Assembly: GCA_015233625.1 (NCBI GenBank)
Contig: JADFXK010000001.1
Coordinates: 9,537 to 51,923, forward strand
Length of the DNA stretch: 42,387 nt
Origin: Deltaproteobacteria bacterium
GTDB taxonomy: Bacteria; Desulfobacterota; JADFXK01
Direction: 5' to 3'
Shown piece by piece: positions 35,494-42,387 of this stretch. Numbering within the stretch: position 1 is the stretch's first letter; each line of letters begins with the position of its first letter. The notes beneath the pieces are model-generated. The model did not search any database. It was given only the letters and a program-made list of their open reading frames with translations, and was not told where the DNA came from. The translations under genes were made by a program, and so were the position numbers.

Positions 35494-36174
35494 CTATTTC
35501 TTCACCACATGCGGATTTTGGGCGGCCTGGGGAGCCTTGTGGACCATGGAATAGGCATACTCGATGCCGCAGCCGTAAGCGCCCGCATGTTCCCGGAACA
35601 GTTGCATGAGCGCATTATAGTGATCATGGTTGGCCCAGTCCCGCTGGAACTCCAGCACCGTGGCCACGGTGGTCATAGGCACGGCCCCCGCCTGGACACA
35701 CCGCCGGATAGCCGCATCATGAGCGACGTGGGAGGTGGCCCCACAGGCATCCTCCACGATGTAGACGTTGTAGCCTTCCTTGAGCATAGCCAGGGTGGGC
35801 CAGGTGACGCAGACCTCCGTCCACAGCCCGGCCACGACGATGTTCTTCTTCCCCGTGGCTTTGACGGCTTCCCGGAACGCGGGCGAGTCCCACGAATTCA
35901 TGCTGGAGCGCTCAATGGGCTGCCGGCCCGGAAGAGCATCCATCAGTTGCGGCCAGATGTAGCCGCTAAACGATTCCGTCTCCACCGCGGTCAAGATGGT
36001 GGGGATGCCGAACTCCCTGGCCCCCTTGGCCAGCAGAACCACATTGTTCATCAGAAGCAGCCGATCGATGTTGGCCACACCGAAAATCATCTGCGGTTGA
36101 TGATCAATGAAGACCACCGCGCAGTTGTCCTTGGTAATAAGGCCACTATCAGTGCCGGGTAGGATGTTCGCCAT
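35494..36174 (-). CDS. Isochorismatase-family cysteine hydrolase (YcaC-like)
   Basis: The start is placed at ATG 36174 (MANILPGTDS), which has AGGAGGAAG upstream; the track start at 36231 is less likely. The 226-residue protein is an isochorismatase-fold hydrolase with Asp24 (FIDHQ) and nucleophile Cys122 (AGLWTEVCV) of the catalytic triad, and the 'GATSHVAHDAAIRR' helix. YcaC-like members hydrolyse unknown small amides. The third triad position is not certain. Together with the amidohydrolase and pirin it may form a small hydrolytic pathway (inference). It is framed by two near-identical repeats. Confidence 0.9.
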   Translation of the reverse strand: MANILPGTDSGLITKDNCAVVFIDHQPQMIFGVANIDRLLLMNNVVLLAKGAREFGIPTILTAVETESFSGYIWPQLMDALPGRQPIERSSMNSWDSPAFREAVKATGKKNIVVAGLWTEVCVTWPTLAMLKEGYNVYIVEDACGATSHVAHDAAIRRCVQAGAVPMTTVATVLEFQRDWANHDHYNALMQLFREHAGAYGCGIEYAYSMVHKAPQAAQNPHVVKK

Positions 36175-36254
36175 GGGACTTCCTCCTTTATCCGTTGTGT
36201 TATCCAACATCAAAACTCTTCTGTGTCGCAATCGACAGCCCCGCCGCAGCCGAG

Positions 36255-36468
36255 GACCATGATTTAATCCGCAGATTGCGCCGATTGGCGCAGATTAAAA
36301 GCAATGCAAAACGCTTGTGCCCGAAGGCTTGCATCCAGGCCTCGGTCGGCCAAAGTTCAGAAAATGATCGCCTGGTCTGTGGTCTCTTTAATCTGCGTTC
36401 ATCTGCGTAATCTGCGGATACCTTTTTGGCCCCCAAATTACCAGACTCGTCGAACTCAGGTTATTCAT
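36255..36468. repeat. Fold-back intergenic repeat, copy 4
   Basis: This is the best-preserved copy: GACCATGATTTAATCCGCAGATTGCGCCGATTGGCGCAGATT on the left, TTTAATCTGCGTTCATCTGCGTAATCTGCGGATAC on the right, and the tail CCCCCAAATTACCAGACTCGTCGAAC shared with copy 1. The ends are inverted over about 33 bases with few mismatches. ORFs called here (36195–36564) are artefacts. Nothing else is seen between 36469 and 36647. Confidence 0.87.
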
Positions 36469-36647
36469 AGGAAATCAGGTTGCGGCAGGCAGGAAGGGAT
36501 GCCCTCGACCAAACGCGGCTCAAATTCCAAGCATGATATGAGCATTCACTCGGTTTGTAAATAGGGCGGGGGATTCATTTCTCTGGTGATTTTCCCGATT
36601 GGGCATGGATTTTTCCCGGTGGGGTTCATATGGGGGGATGGGTTCGA

Positions 36648-37364
36648 CTAGATGCTGCTCTCTCGTGGTTTAAGAATCATCTTCACTTCGACAACTCGCT
36701 GCTCTCGCGTGGATTGTCCAACAATGCGTACTCGCTGTTCCTCAGTAAACATTTCCAGGACCGTATCAAATTGCTCGACCGGAAAGCTACATTGTCGTTC
36801 TGGTTCACCAATAATCTCTCTCAAAGTAAATGTATATTTATCGCGATCAAGCTCTCTGATGATTCCTTCTTTATCAAATAGGGAAAATTCATCATCCGCT
36901 GAGGTGACTTGTTTTATAATCTCCCCTGGTATATTCTCTTCTTTTATCTGTTGGCCTGTGGCCTTAATCGGCAGTACCGGTTCCAGGTGCGGATAAAGCA
37001 GCACGTCTGCCTCTGGAAGTGCGTCTTCCGGTAAATCTTTTATTTGAATCTGCCAAGACTTCCTGACGCCCCAGTCGGTAGTCGTAATATCAACGAGCCA
37101 CATTATAGGTTGGTCTAATGCCTCCCGAATGGAAATAGTCCCTAACTTCAATTTGTCCACTATTGATGGGCGAGTCGGAGCCACCACGTATCGCAGTATA
37201 TCATCCTGATCATCGCTCAAGTAGGCGATAGCCAAACCGTTCAACGGAGTTTTAAAAGTAAAAATCAACGGTTCGTTGTATTCATACAGCATTTCTTCCG
37301 GAGGAAATAAGTTTCCGATGAGTTCCACCGGGTATTCAGGAGCGCTTACATCCCAAAGAGCCAT
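36648..37364 (-). CDS. Hypothetical protein, second gene of a coupled pair
   Basis: This 238-residue soluble protein is not confidently assignable. It begins with a strand-rich domain (MALWDVSAPEYPVELIG…LAIAYLSDDQDDILRYVVAP) that resembles small sensor or DUF6575-like proteins by eye, and it ends with IRELDRDKYTFTLREIIGE…VRIVGQSTREQRVVEVKMI. The start lies 2 bases after the stop of the upstream gene at 37367, so translation is coupled. It has no membrane helix and no nuclease or kinase motif. Confidence 0.65.
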   Translation of the reverse strand: MALWDVSAPEYPVELIGNLFPPEEMLYEYNEPLIFTFKTPLNGLAIAYLSDDQDDILRYVVAPTRPSIVDKLKLGTISIREALDQPIMWLVDITTTDWGVRKSWQIQIKDLPEDALPEADVLLYPHLEPVLPIKATGQQIKEENIPGEIIKQVTSADDEFSLFDKEGIIRELDRDKYTFTLREIIGEPERQCSFPVEQFDTVLEMFTEEQRVRIVGQSTREQRVVEVKMILKPRESSI

Positions 37365-37366
37365 GG

Positions 37367-37747
37367 TTATCCCCTGAATATTTCTTGAAAAGTTAAATGG
37401 CTATATTTCCAAAAAGTGGCATGACTCGGTACAGGTCCCTCGGTCATTTTAATCTTACCATGCTCCGGCTTGAGGTCAGCCACAATTATATACCTTTTTC
37501 TACGTGGAAACAACCGGCGTATTTCCACCGCATCTTCGACTGTCGTAGATACAGATAATCCACATCGTTGACACAGGTCCTGTCCCGGTTTGACTGGAAC
37601 ATTCATTTCGTGGAAAGTCTCAATATCGTGCTCACCGGGAGGATTTTCCTTTGAATGCCCATAAGCCGTAATATTTGCATCAACAGCGTCAGCCGGAGGA
37701 CAATTGGCCGGCCAGTCGTCTGGAAATCGCAATTCATCTTCTGGCAT
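37367..37747 (-). CDS. Hypothetical protein, first gene of a coupled pair
   Basis: This 126-residue soluble protein contains FPDDWPANCPPADAVDA near the N-terminus, a CQRCGLSV motif (one CxxC, possibly a metal site) and FPRRKRYIIVADLKPEHGKIKMT followed by a Ser/Thr–His–Trp stretch. I recall similar small proteins scattered in many genomes, but no function is known to me. GGAGAGAACCG precedes the ATG. Both genes lie on the minus strand directly beside the cassette region and may belong to it. Confidence 0.65.
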   Translation of the reverse strand: MPEDELRFPDDWPANCPPADAVDANITAYGHSKENPPGEHDIETFHEMNVPVKPGQDLCQRCGLSVSTTVEDAVEIRRLFPRRKRYIIVADLKPEHGKIKMTEGPVPSHATFWKYSHLTFQEIFRG

Positions 37748-38095
37748 TCGGTTCTCTCCGGTTCGTTTTCACATTATCCTCGTAAAAAATTGATTGATTT
37801 CCTTACGCTATATTTTTTTGAAAGTCAAGAAAGCAGTCGGCCGCCGGTCCCACGACCGGGAGACGAAGTTGCGTGGACCATGCCAGCCGAGCATCTTCTA
37901 GCACCTTGTGATCTTGGCGTTGAGCGAAAAGCCCGCTTCGATAAGCGAAAGGCACCGGCCTTGAACCATGCCTTCAAGGAATGATTCAGGAAAATGTCCA
38001 AGGTAATCTGTCAACGGAGGCTCATTTTGAACGAAACATTGAGCCACGTCGCACATAGTCGCGCAAGAAGCTGAACGGCCGTTCGCTGCGTCGGG
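37748..38095. other. Gap without a supported gene
   Basis: No gene or clear attC is visible. GGCTCA…TGAGCC (about 38017–38043) is a small inverted repeat, and ACTTAAC (38093–38099, minus strand) overlaps the stop of the next gene in the form of an attC left core (RYYYAAC), but no matching right core was found. Confidence 0.4.
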
Positions 38096-38557
38096 TTAAG
38101 TCCTTTGATGCGCGTAATGTTTCATTGCCCCTCTGGCTAGCATGCCAACAAGCAAGCATACTACTATGGACCATATAGCTTCTGCAAATATTAAAATGGG
38201 GTATTCAAAGAAATCCTGAGGAGTTATTAAGAAAAAAGTAATTTTCCGAAAAGATTCTCCCCCGATAGCAAATAAAAGCAAGTGGGCGATGACTCTTGCC
38301 TTGGCCGTGCAAGCAATGAGTGCTGCTGGTATTCCAAATGAGATTGACCTAAACAAAAAATGATAAAATAGAACCCGAGGATGGATTACGATTTCATACT
38401 CTCGGGCAACTCTAAAACTATCTTGAATTCCAGTCACGTTTCGAAATTCCACTACGACCGACCAGAATATGGTGTTTTCAGCCGCCGCCAATAATAAGGA
38501 AGCAAGCAAGAACACTATCAATGCTATCAGTAAGCAGTCTATGTTTATTTTTTTCAT
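38096..38557 (-). CDS. Small polytopic membrane protein (probable cassette gene)
   Basis: The 153-residue product starts with a signal-like helix (MKKINIDCLLIALIVFLLASLLLAAA) and has three further hydrophobic segments (about 65–85, 85–105 and 120–143). It has no recognisable family. The start is uncertain: ATG 38557 is chosen over GTG 38560, and neither has a good ribosome binding site. The stop overlaps an ACTTAAC core. Position and strand match the cassette array, but the fragment of lgt and a degenerate attC separate it from the next cassette. Confidence 0.55.
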   Translation of the reverse strand: MKKINIDCLLIALIVFLLASLLLAAAENTIFWSVVVEFRNVTGIQDSFRVAREYEIVIHPRVLFYHFLFRSISFGIPAALIACTAKARVIAHLLLFAIGGESFRKITFFLITPQDFFEYPILIFAEAIWSIVVCLLVGMLARGAMKHYAHQRT

Positions 38558-38570
38558 CACATATCACGAG

Positions 38571-38638
38571 CTTCACCAATCCGGAGACCCTGGCCTCACT
38601 ACTGGGCGTGCCGATCCATCCCACTCAATTATATTCTT
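38571..38638 (+). pseudogene. lgt: 68-bp fragment of a second lgt gene
   Basis: CTTCACCAATCCGGAGACC…CATCCCACTCAATTATATTCTT aligns without gaps to lgt 32143–32210 with 61 of 68 bases identical. The frame reads FTNPETLASLLGVPIHPTQLYSL, and most differences are synonymous, so the source was a functional but diverged lgt, not a recent copy of the one in this window. It ends abruptly on both sides and has no start. Confidence 0.85.
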
Positions 38639-38711
38639 TGACGATTGACTTATATGTTTGATAAGGTAGTTTTTGGCATGCCTTAATTTGAAGAGACCCA
38701 CACTTGGAATT

Positions 38712-38793
38712 TTGCATAAGGCTCGGACGCAAATAGCTCAGGGGATGGCAAGAAGTGCAGCTTTTTGCCATCCCCTGGAACGCAATGTTAGAT
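38712..38793 (-). other. Degenerate attC-like recombination site
   Basis: On the minus strand ATCTAAC (RYYYAAC core) follows 3 bases after the stop codon of the alpha/beta hydrolase gene. It is followed by ATTGC and GTTCCAG, very close to the usual attC left half (GCCTAACAATTCGTTCAAG). A 13-bp perfect stem, CAGGGGATGGCAA/TTGCCATCCCCTG, follows. The expected right core GTTRRRY is only GTCCGAG, so the site may be decayed or inactive. Confidence 0.5.
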
Positions 38794-38795
38794 AT

Positions 38796-39785
38796 CTATT
38801 TAGTGCGTACCAGTTTGAGTTTCCCATCTGATCCCGCTACTCGGGTAGGAATAACTGATCTATCGAGATCACCTTTTATAGTTTCAAAGAGATCGCGTGC
38901 AAATAGCTTATTGCCAATATGCCAGGAGTGATCGAAAGAGCCTAAGACATTCGTTTGGTCTGCCTTTTTGATCTCTTCATTTGAATCAAGTACCCTGAAG
39001 TAATCTGTGCAATCGATATTTACACCCTTTGTCGGAGCGTCGGCGGGCAATCCTACACGCCCAACTCGTGGTGCCAGACCTAGGCGCTTTGCATTGGATA
39101 GCTTCAACACCGAGTCACACAAGTTTGAGTAGTTCGTCAACCTGGTACAGTGCCTATACAAAGAATCTGTTGAGCTATTTCCATTAGTTAAAGAGGAAGA
39201 GGAGATATCGCCACCAATGAACGCAACCTGGCTGACAGTCCATGAGTTATTTGGTAGACGGGCGTCGTCGGCGTCGTCAAAGGCCTCTCGGATTACGTAT
39301 GCACCGGTTGAATGGCCGAGCAAATGGATATTGATGGTGCAATCCGGAGCTTGTCGAGCTGATAGTGCCAAAATTCCATCGGACACAAGTTGCATAGCCG
39401 TTTTCTTCGCATCGTGTCTGTCTTCCAGGTAGTTGATAGCCCAGTCATCGCTTGGCCAGTCGAATGACAAAATTTCACCTTTAAAACCTACGGAAGTCAA
39501 ATCACTCTTGAGCTGTGCATGGCGATCCATCACGGTTTTCTGGTTGTTGTTGTACCCATGCACAAATACGAGCAAATCACCTCGATCTCGCCCGCCGTTA
39601 CGAGAATCTTTGCCCCACGTTGCAGCCGTGCGTAGTTTCTTAAACCATTGATTAGTGTTCTTCACTGCCTGCTTTGGTGATGGAAGGTCGCCTTCCGGAA
39701 CAATCAAGAATAAGGATGGTCCGGGTTCGGCTATAAAGACACCACCTTCCACGGCACGGGCGCACATGACAAATTGGTCAGCCAT
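38796..39785 (-). CDS. Alpha/beta hydrolase (DUF900-like), probable cassette gene
   Basis: This 329-residue cytoplasmic protein has an alpha/beta-hydrolase fold. VFVHGYNN (about 73–80) forms the oxyanion loop, the nucleophile elbow is GHSTG with Ser159, and a His in FDHSWH (about 286–289) is the likely third member. It resembles DUF900-type esterases. The cassette structure is textbook: the ATG begins 22 bases after the right core of the attC at 39808, with AGGAG between, and the stop is 3 bases before the next core. The substrate is unknown. Confidence 0.8.
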   Translation of the reverse strand: MADQFVMCARAVEGGVFIAEPGPSLFLIVPEGDLPSPKQAVKNTNQWFKKLRTAATWGKDSRNGGRDRGDLLVFVHGYNNNQKTVMDRHAQLKSDLTSVGFKGEILSFDWPSDDWAINYLEDRHDAKKTAMQLVSDGILALSARQAPDCTINIHLLGHSTGAYVIREAFDDADDARLPNNSWTVSQVAFIGGDISSSSLTNGNSSTDSLYRHCTRLTNYSNLCDSVLKLSNAKRLGLAPRVGRVGLPADAPTKGVNIDCTDYFRVLDSNEEIKKADQTNVLGSFDHSWHIGNKLFARDLFETIKGDLDRSVIPTRVAGSDGKLKLVRTK

Positions 39786-39807
39786 TCTATTCTCCTATAG
39801 TGGTAAA

Positions 39808-39907
39808 GCCTAACGCCCGCCACCAGCCACTGCCGGAAGCCGAACCGACGCAGGAGCATAGGCTGTTCCCAGTCGGCTGCAAACCCTTGTCGGCTAGGAC
39901 GTTAGAA
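39808..39907 (-). other. attC recombination site (59-base-element type)
   Basis: On the minus strand the 100-base site starts with TTCTAACG and ends with GCGTTAGGC, a consensus right core (GTTRRRY). CTAACG pairs with CGTTAG, AGCC with GGCT and AGCCGA with TCGGCT, leaving unpaired bases between, as in attC hairpins. It lies between the stop of the GH19 gene and the start of the alpha/beta hydrolase gene, the expected location. The left core TTCTAAC departs by one base from RYYYAAC. Confidence 0.75.
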
Positions 39908-39952
39908 CAGACATTGGCAAGGTCTAAGGTGAGTTTGCCTCCTGGGTTGGTA

Positions 39953-40846
39953 TTATGACTGCGCTGAATTCTTTACTCCCTTGATTGTATCAAGTCCTCG
40001 CTTGATGGCATCTTCGGTGACCGGGCTGGCGATACCATCAGCAACAATGCCCACAGCAGCTTGAAAGTTCTTCACGGCCTGGCGCGTGGCTGGGCCATAG
40101 CGACCGTCAACGACGAGTTTAGGCACTGCCCCAAGGTCGTTGAGGGCTTTCTGAAGCCTCTCCACATTGTCGTCTTCGACGCTGGTTTGCCAAGGCTCCG
40201 CATCGGCGTTCAGCAACGGCCACACCATGTTGAACCATGCTTCCCGTTCGTCGAGTCCTGTCAAGCCACCGTTGATGCGCTTGGTGATGGTGATGATATC
40301 GTTCTTGTCCGCAAATGTGTTAAGGTTGTTTTCAGTCCACTCACCTACGGCTGGCTTCAAGGCGTGTGCAGGGTAAGTCACCAAATCGGGGTTGCCTACG
40401 AAATTAACTCCACAGAGGGTACCCATGTGCTGGTGGTTTCGTCGTCCAGTGGTTTGGAACATCCCGTTACCACGATAGAGAAATCCATCGCCTCGCTGTG
40501 TATTGCCGAGATCGTGCGCCTTGGACGGGTTGCCGAGGCCATAAACCCTCTCGGCGATGTCTTCCGGGTGGTGGGCGAGTGTCTCTGCCTCATCAGCCGT
40601 CACCGCAGCGCTATGATGGGCGCCAAATATCTTGAGGAGTCGCTGTGCAGAGTAGTTCATATTCTCGCGCAGGATCGTGAAGCCACCCGTCTCGTGCAAG
40701 GCCTGAGCCAGGAAATGCGTCATGCGCAGCGGTGTCGTGATCCTGTGTTCCTTAAACAGTGAGTCGCCTTGGCGGATTGCCTCAAGGTAATTGTCGAGCG
40801 CGTTGGTAGCCGTACGTCTGACCACGTTGATAGTATTGATCGTCAT
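39953..40846 (-). CDS. GH19 endolysin-like protein with peptidoglycan-binding domain
   Basis: The start is ATG 40846 (MTINTINVVRR) with AATGGAGG upstream; the track start at 40990 adds a non-conserved leader. The 297-residue protein has a GH19 lysozyme/chitinase domain (about 1–210), with the catalytic Glu52 in HETGGF and Glu61 in RENMNYSA. A PG_binding_1 domain follows (about 225–290, LQKALNDLGA…VDGRYGPATRQAVKNFQ). No signal peptide is seen, so export would need a holin or lysis. It resembles phage endolysins, yet no other phage gene is present. Flanking attC-like sites suggest it moves as a cassette. Confidence 0.88.
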   Translation of the reverse strand: MTINTINVVRRTATNALDNYLEAIRQGDSLFKEHRITTPLRMTHFLAQALHETGGFTILRENMNYSAQRLLKIFGAHHSAAVTADEAETLAHHPEDIAERVYGLGNPSKAHDLGNTQRGDGFLYRGNGMFQTTGRRNHQHMGTLCGVNFVGNPDLVTYPAHALKPAVGEWTENNLNTFADKNDIITITKRINGGLTGLDEREAWFNMVWPLLNADAEPWQTSVEDDNVERLQKALNDLGAVPKLVVDGRYGPATRQAVKNFQAAVGIVADGIASPVTEDAIKRGLDTIKGVKNSAQS

Positions 40847-40927
40847 GAAATCTACCTCCATTTTTGTCTGTGTTCGGTTGGAGAAGAAATCTGGACACCC
40901 CCGCGAAGTCGAACGTCGCGGGTAACT

Positions 40928-41000
40928 CCTTAACGACCATGGGCATGGGCTTGCAATAAAGGACTCCGAATACGCCCTATGGTTGCTCAACGGGTTAACT
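40928..41000 (-). other. Candidate degenerate attC site
   Basis: Between the stop of the Macro–SEFIR gene and the GH19 gene the minus strand reads AGTTAAC…GTTAAGG. TTAAC pairs with GTTAA, and CCATAGGGC pairs with GCCCATGG if one A bulges out, as in attC hairpins with extrahelical bases. Both cores depart by one base from consensus. It has the right position and length (73 bases). Confidence 0.4.
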
Positions 41001-41020
41001 CGCTGTCAGGTCATTATGTT

Positions 41021-42016
41021 CTATACCCAAACAGGTGGCTTCCCGACCGGCGGTGCAAGATCGATGTTATAGAGTTCCTTAAGAAGTCTTGTCCAGATTT
41101 CTCTACCATCATCGGCAGGGGCACAATGAAAGCAGTATTTTGTCTTTAAGTACTTGGGAACACCTTTCTCGAAATCCTGTTCTCTGATGATAGCCAGATA
41201 TTTGTTGTTGCCAGCCGGAAGATTCAACAGATCACCTTGAATAATCATCGTCTCCCATCCAACTCCGCCCGAGCGGCCGTCAGCCTTCGCAGCATATTGT
41301 GCATCTGAGACAATTACCACTCTGTCGGCCATTGCCAATTCGTTCGTCATCCATTGGGGCAGATCCATACCCTCGCGCAAGTGCCATTGGTCGAGACGTG
41401 CTTCGATGCCGTTGTCCCTTAGGTATGTCGCAAGCCCTGCCACCCAGCCCTTCTGCTCTTGGGTTGCACCAGTGTAGCTTATGAATACCCGAATCGGTTC
41501 TTTGACCTGTGGCTGCGGGACCAGGCCGGGGCCCGATGGTTTGACGTAGTTACTGAGGCGACGAAAAACATTCTCATGCAAGATGCTGATGGTTAGGATT
41601 GCATCCGGATGCGCTTTACTTTTAAAGCCCTCTGCAATTGCGTCAACCACATGCTCACTTCGGAGCCCGCCCGCACCTGCACCTAGGAGTGGAGCCGATA
41701 CAGCTCTGACTGATGAGTAATCTTGTGTGGCCGAGCCAAGCCGCGTTCCTATCAACCGAATAGCTGCGGTGGTAGAATGCATATTTATTACAGAGGCCGC
41801 AAATGCGACGTATTGAGCGATGTTCTCGCCACCTGTGAAGGGCATAATATCTACCTGGCCCAGCTCATATGCCCTTTTTGGGTCCGGTATCCTGTACTCT
41901 TGAAGTGCTGTAGCAACAAAACTCGTTATCGTCCCGCCCGTTGAGCAGGGCAATACAACTAAATCGGATGGCCCGTCAAATATGTTACCAAGTCGCAACT
42001 TAACAAGAGCAGCCAT
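41021..42016 (-). CDS. Macro-domain–SEFIR (TIR-like) fusion protein
   Basis: The start is ATG 42016 (MAALVKLRLGNIFDG), which has TAAGGAGG upstream; the track start at 42079 is less likely. The 331-residue protein has a macro-type ADP-ribose-binding domain at about 5–150. Its NIFDGPSDLVVLPCS first strand and APLLGAGAGGLRSEHVVDAI match the family's central motif. A short Pro-rich linker (160–172) is followed by a SEFIR/TIR-like domain (174–320). There RVFISYTG is box 1, LDQWHLREGMDLPQWM follows, and the GVGWETMII stretch places Glu255 where TIR NADases have the catalytic Glu. TIR domains can hydrolyse or cyclise NAD, and macro domains bind ADP-ribose products. A combined producer and reader, for anti-phage defence, is an inference. 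Confidence 0.85.
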   Translation of the reverse strand: MAALVKLRLGNIFDGPSDLVVLPCSTGGTITSFVATALQEYRIPDPKRAYELGQVDIMPFTGGENIAQYVAFAASVINMHSTTAAIRLIGTRLGSATQDYSSVRAVSAPLLGAGAGGLRSEHVVDAIAEGFKSKAHPDAILTISILHENVFRRLSNYVKPSGPGLVPQPQVKEPIRVFISYTGATQEQKGWVAGLATYLRDNGIEARLDQWHLREGMDLPQWMTNELAMADRVVIVSDAQYAAKADGRSGGVGWETMIIQGDLLNLPAGNNKYLAIIREQDFEKGVPKYLKTKYCFHCAPADDGREIWTRLLKELYNIDLAPPVGKPPVWV

Positions 42017-42387
42017 TGTTGAAATCCTCCTTACACATGACTTAGTCTCTACACGTTCTGGAGTCGTAACGTTCGACATGAACGGATTACACCGGCTTGG
42101 CCGTAGCGGTCGTTCGATGGCCCGATTTGGCAGTTCCGCTTACAGGTGCACCGGCCAATTTGTGTTGCCAACCTTTAGGAATCAGGTTGAGGCGGCTTCC
42201 AATTTCAGCAATGAAGTCTGTGAATGTGCGGCTTATCTGGTGAATGCCGTATTGAGTGTGATATACTACTCCAACTTAGGTTGTGACAGGCACGATTATT
42301 GCTTGCAAGCTGTGTTATAGACAAAAACAATATCTCATATATCCTCTAAAAGCCATAGTCCGTTTCGGACTTTCAACTTATTGCTTT
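42017..42387. other. Right edge, possible 3' remnant of another cassette gene
   Basis: No complete gene is seen. On the minus strand a frame open from 42275 to 42087 (VYHTQYGIHQISRTFTDFI…) looks protein-like but has no start codon. No clear attC was found before the Macro–SEFIR gene. The array or its attI and integrase would have to continue to the right of the window. Confidence 0.35.

Noticed and set aside
40061-40762. 233-residue plus-strand ORF
   Set aside because: It is the antisense shadow of the GH19 gene, whose domains are clearly recognisable on the minus strand.
42087-42275. Protein-like minus-strand frame at the right edge
   Set aside because: It has no start codon, so it is at most a remnant, and it cannot be assigned to a family.

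Overview
The window looks like a chromosomal segment of a Gram-negative anaerobe, most likely Desulfobacterota (old Deltaproteobacteria). The assignment is an inference. It rests on the ileS–lspA–lgt block with the 'GRLGCFSAGCCYG' form of Lgt, an acetyl-CoA hydrolase fused to a GNAT domain, a TIGR04211-type SH3 protein, a three-subunit molybdenum hydroxylase and moderately GC-rich coding DNA. No rRNA, CRISPR array, transposase or integrase gene is visible.

Layout. 1–2275: a tandem pair of small secreted proteins, terminators, a tRNA-Phe with its promoter, and the first copy of an intergenic fold-back repeat. 2276–8042: a xanthine-dehydrogenase-like operon (Mo subunit, an AT-rich membrane-protein insertion, 2Fe-2S subunit, FAD subunit, MFS transporter). 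8092–12756: stress and metal genes (Spy-like, CopZ-like), a decayed formylglycine-generating-enzyme fragment, the acetyl-CoA hydrolase/transferase–GNAT gene with a one-base frameshift, an SH3/coiled-coil protein and a small membrane protein. 13045–19960: TPR protein, YfhO-like membrane protein, M24 peptidase, tandem cold-shock genes and a CDF zinc exporter. 20409–26290: an unrecognised Ser/Gly/Met-rich protein behind a candidate sigma-54 promoter, then a long TPR protein and a decayed second copy of it. 26479–32475: Nudix hydrolase and an ileS/lspA/lgt operon with a PIN-domain two-gene unit inserted in it. 32601–36174: an amidohydrolase–pirin operon and an isochorismatase-family hydrolase, with two near-identical fold-back repeats flanking the latter.

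The right end (about 36.6–42.4 kb) is accessory DNA. All its genes lie on the minus strand. Three of the gaps contain sequences resembling integron attC sites; the best (39808–39907) ends in a consensus GTTAGGC about 20 bases before the next start codon. I read this as part of an integron gene-cassette array whose attI and integrase would lie to the right of the window. Its cargo is a Macro–SEFIR (TIR-like) fusion, a GH19 endolysin-like enzyme with a peptidoglycan-binding domain, an alpha/beta hydrolase and a small membrane protein. A 68-bp fragment of a second, diverged lgt gene lies beside the last attC-like site.

The most interesting element is the Macro–SEFIR fusion (41021–42016), a plausible single-protein nucleotide-signalling or anti-phage effector. 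Also notable are the ileS-embedded PIN module, the duplicated and decaying TPR locus, and the fold-back repeat family, which generates spurious ORFs wherever it occurs.
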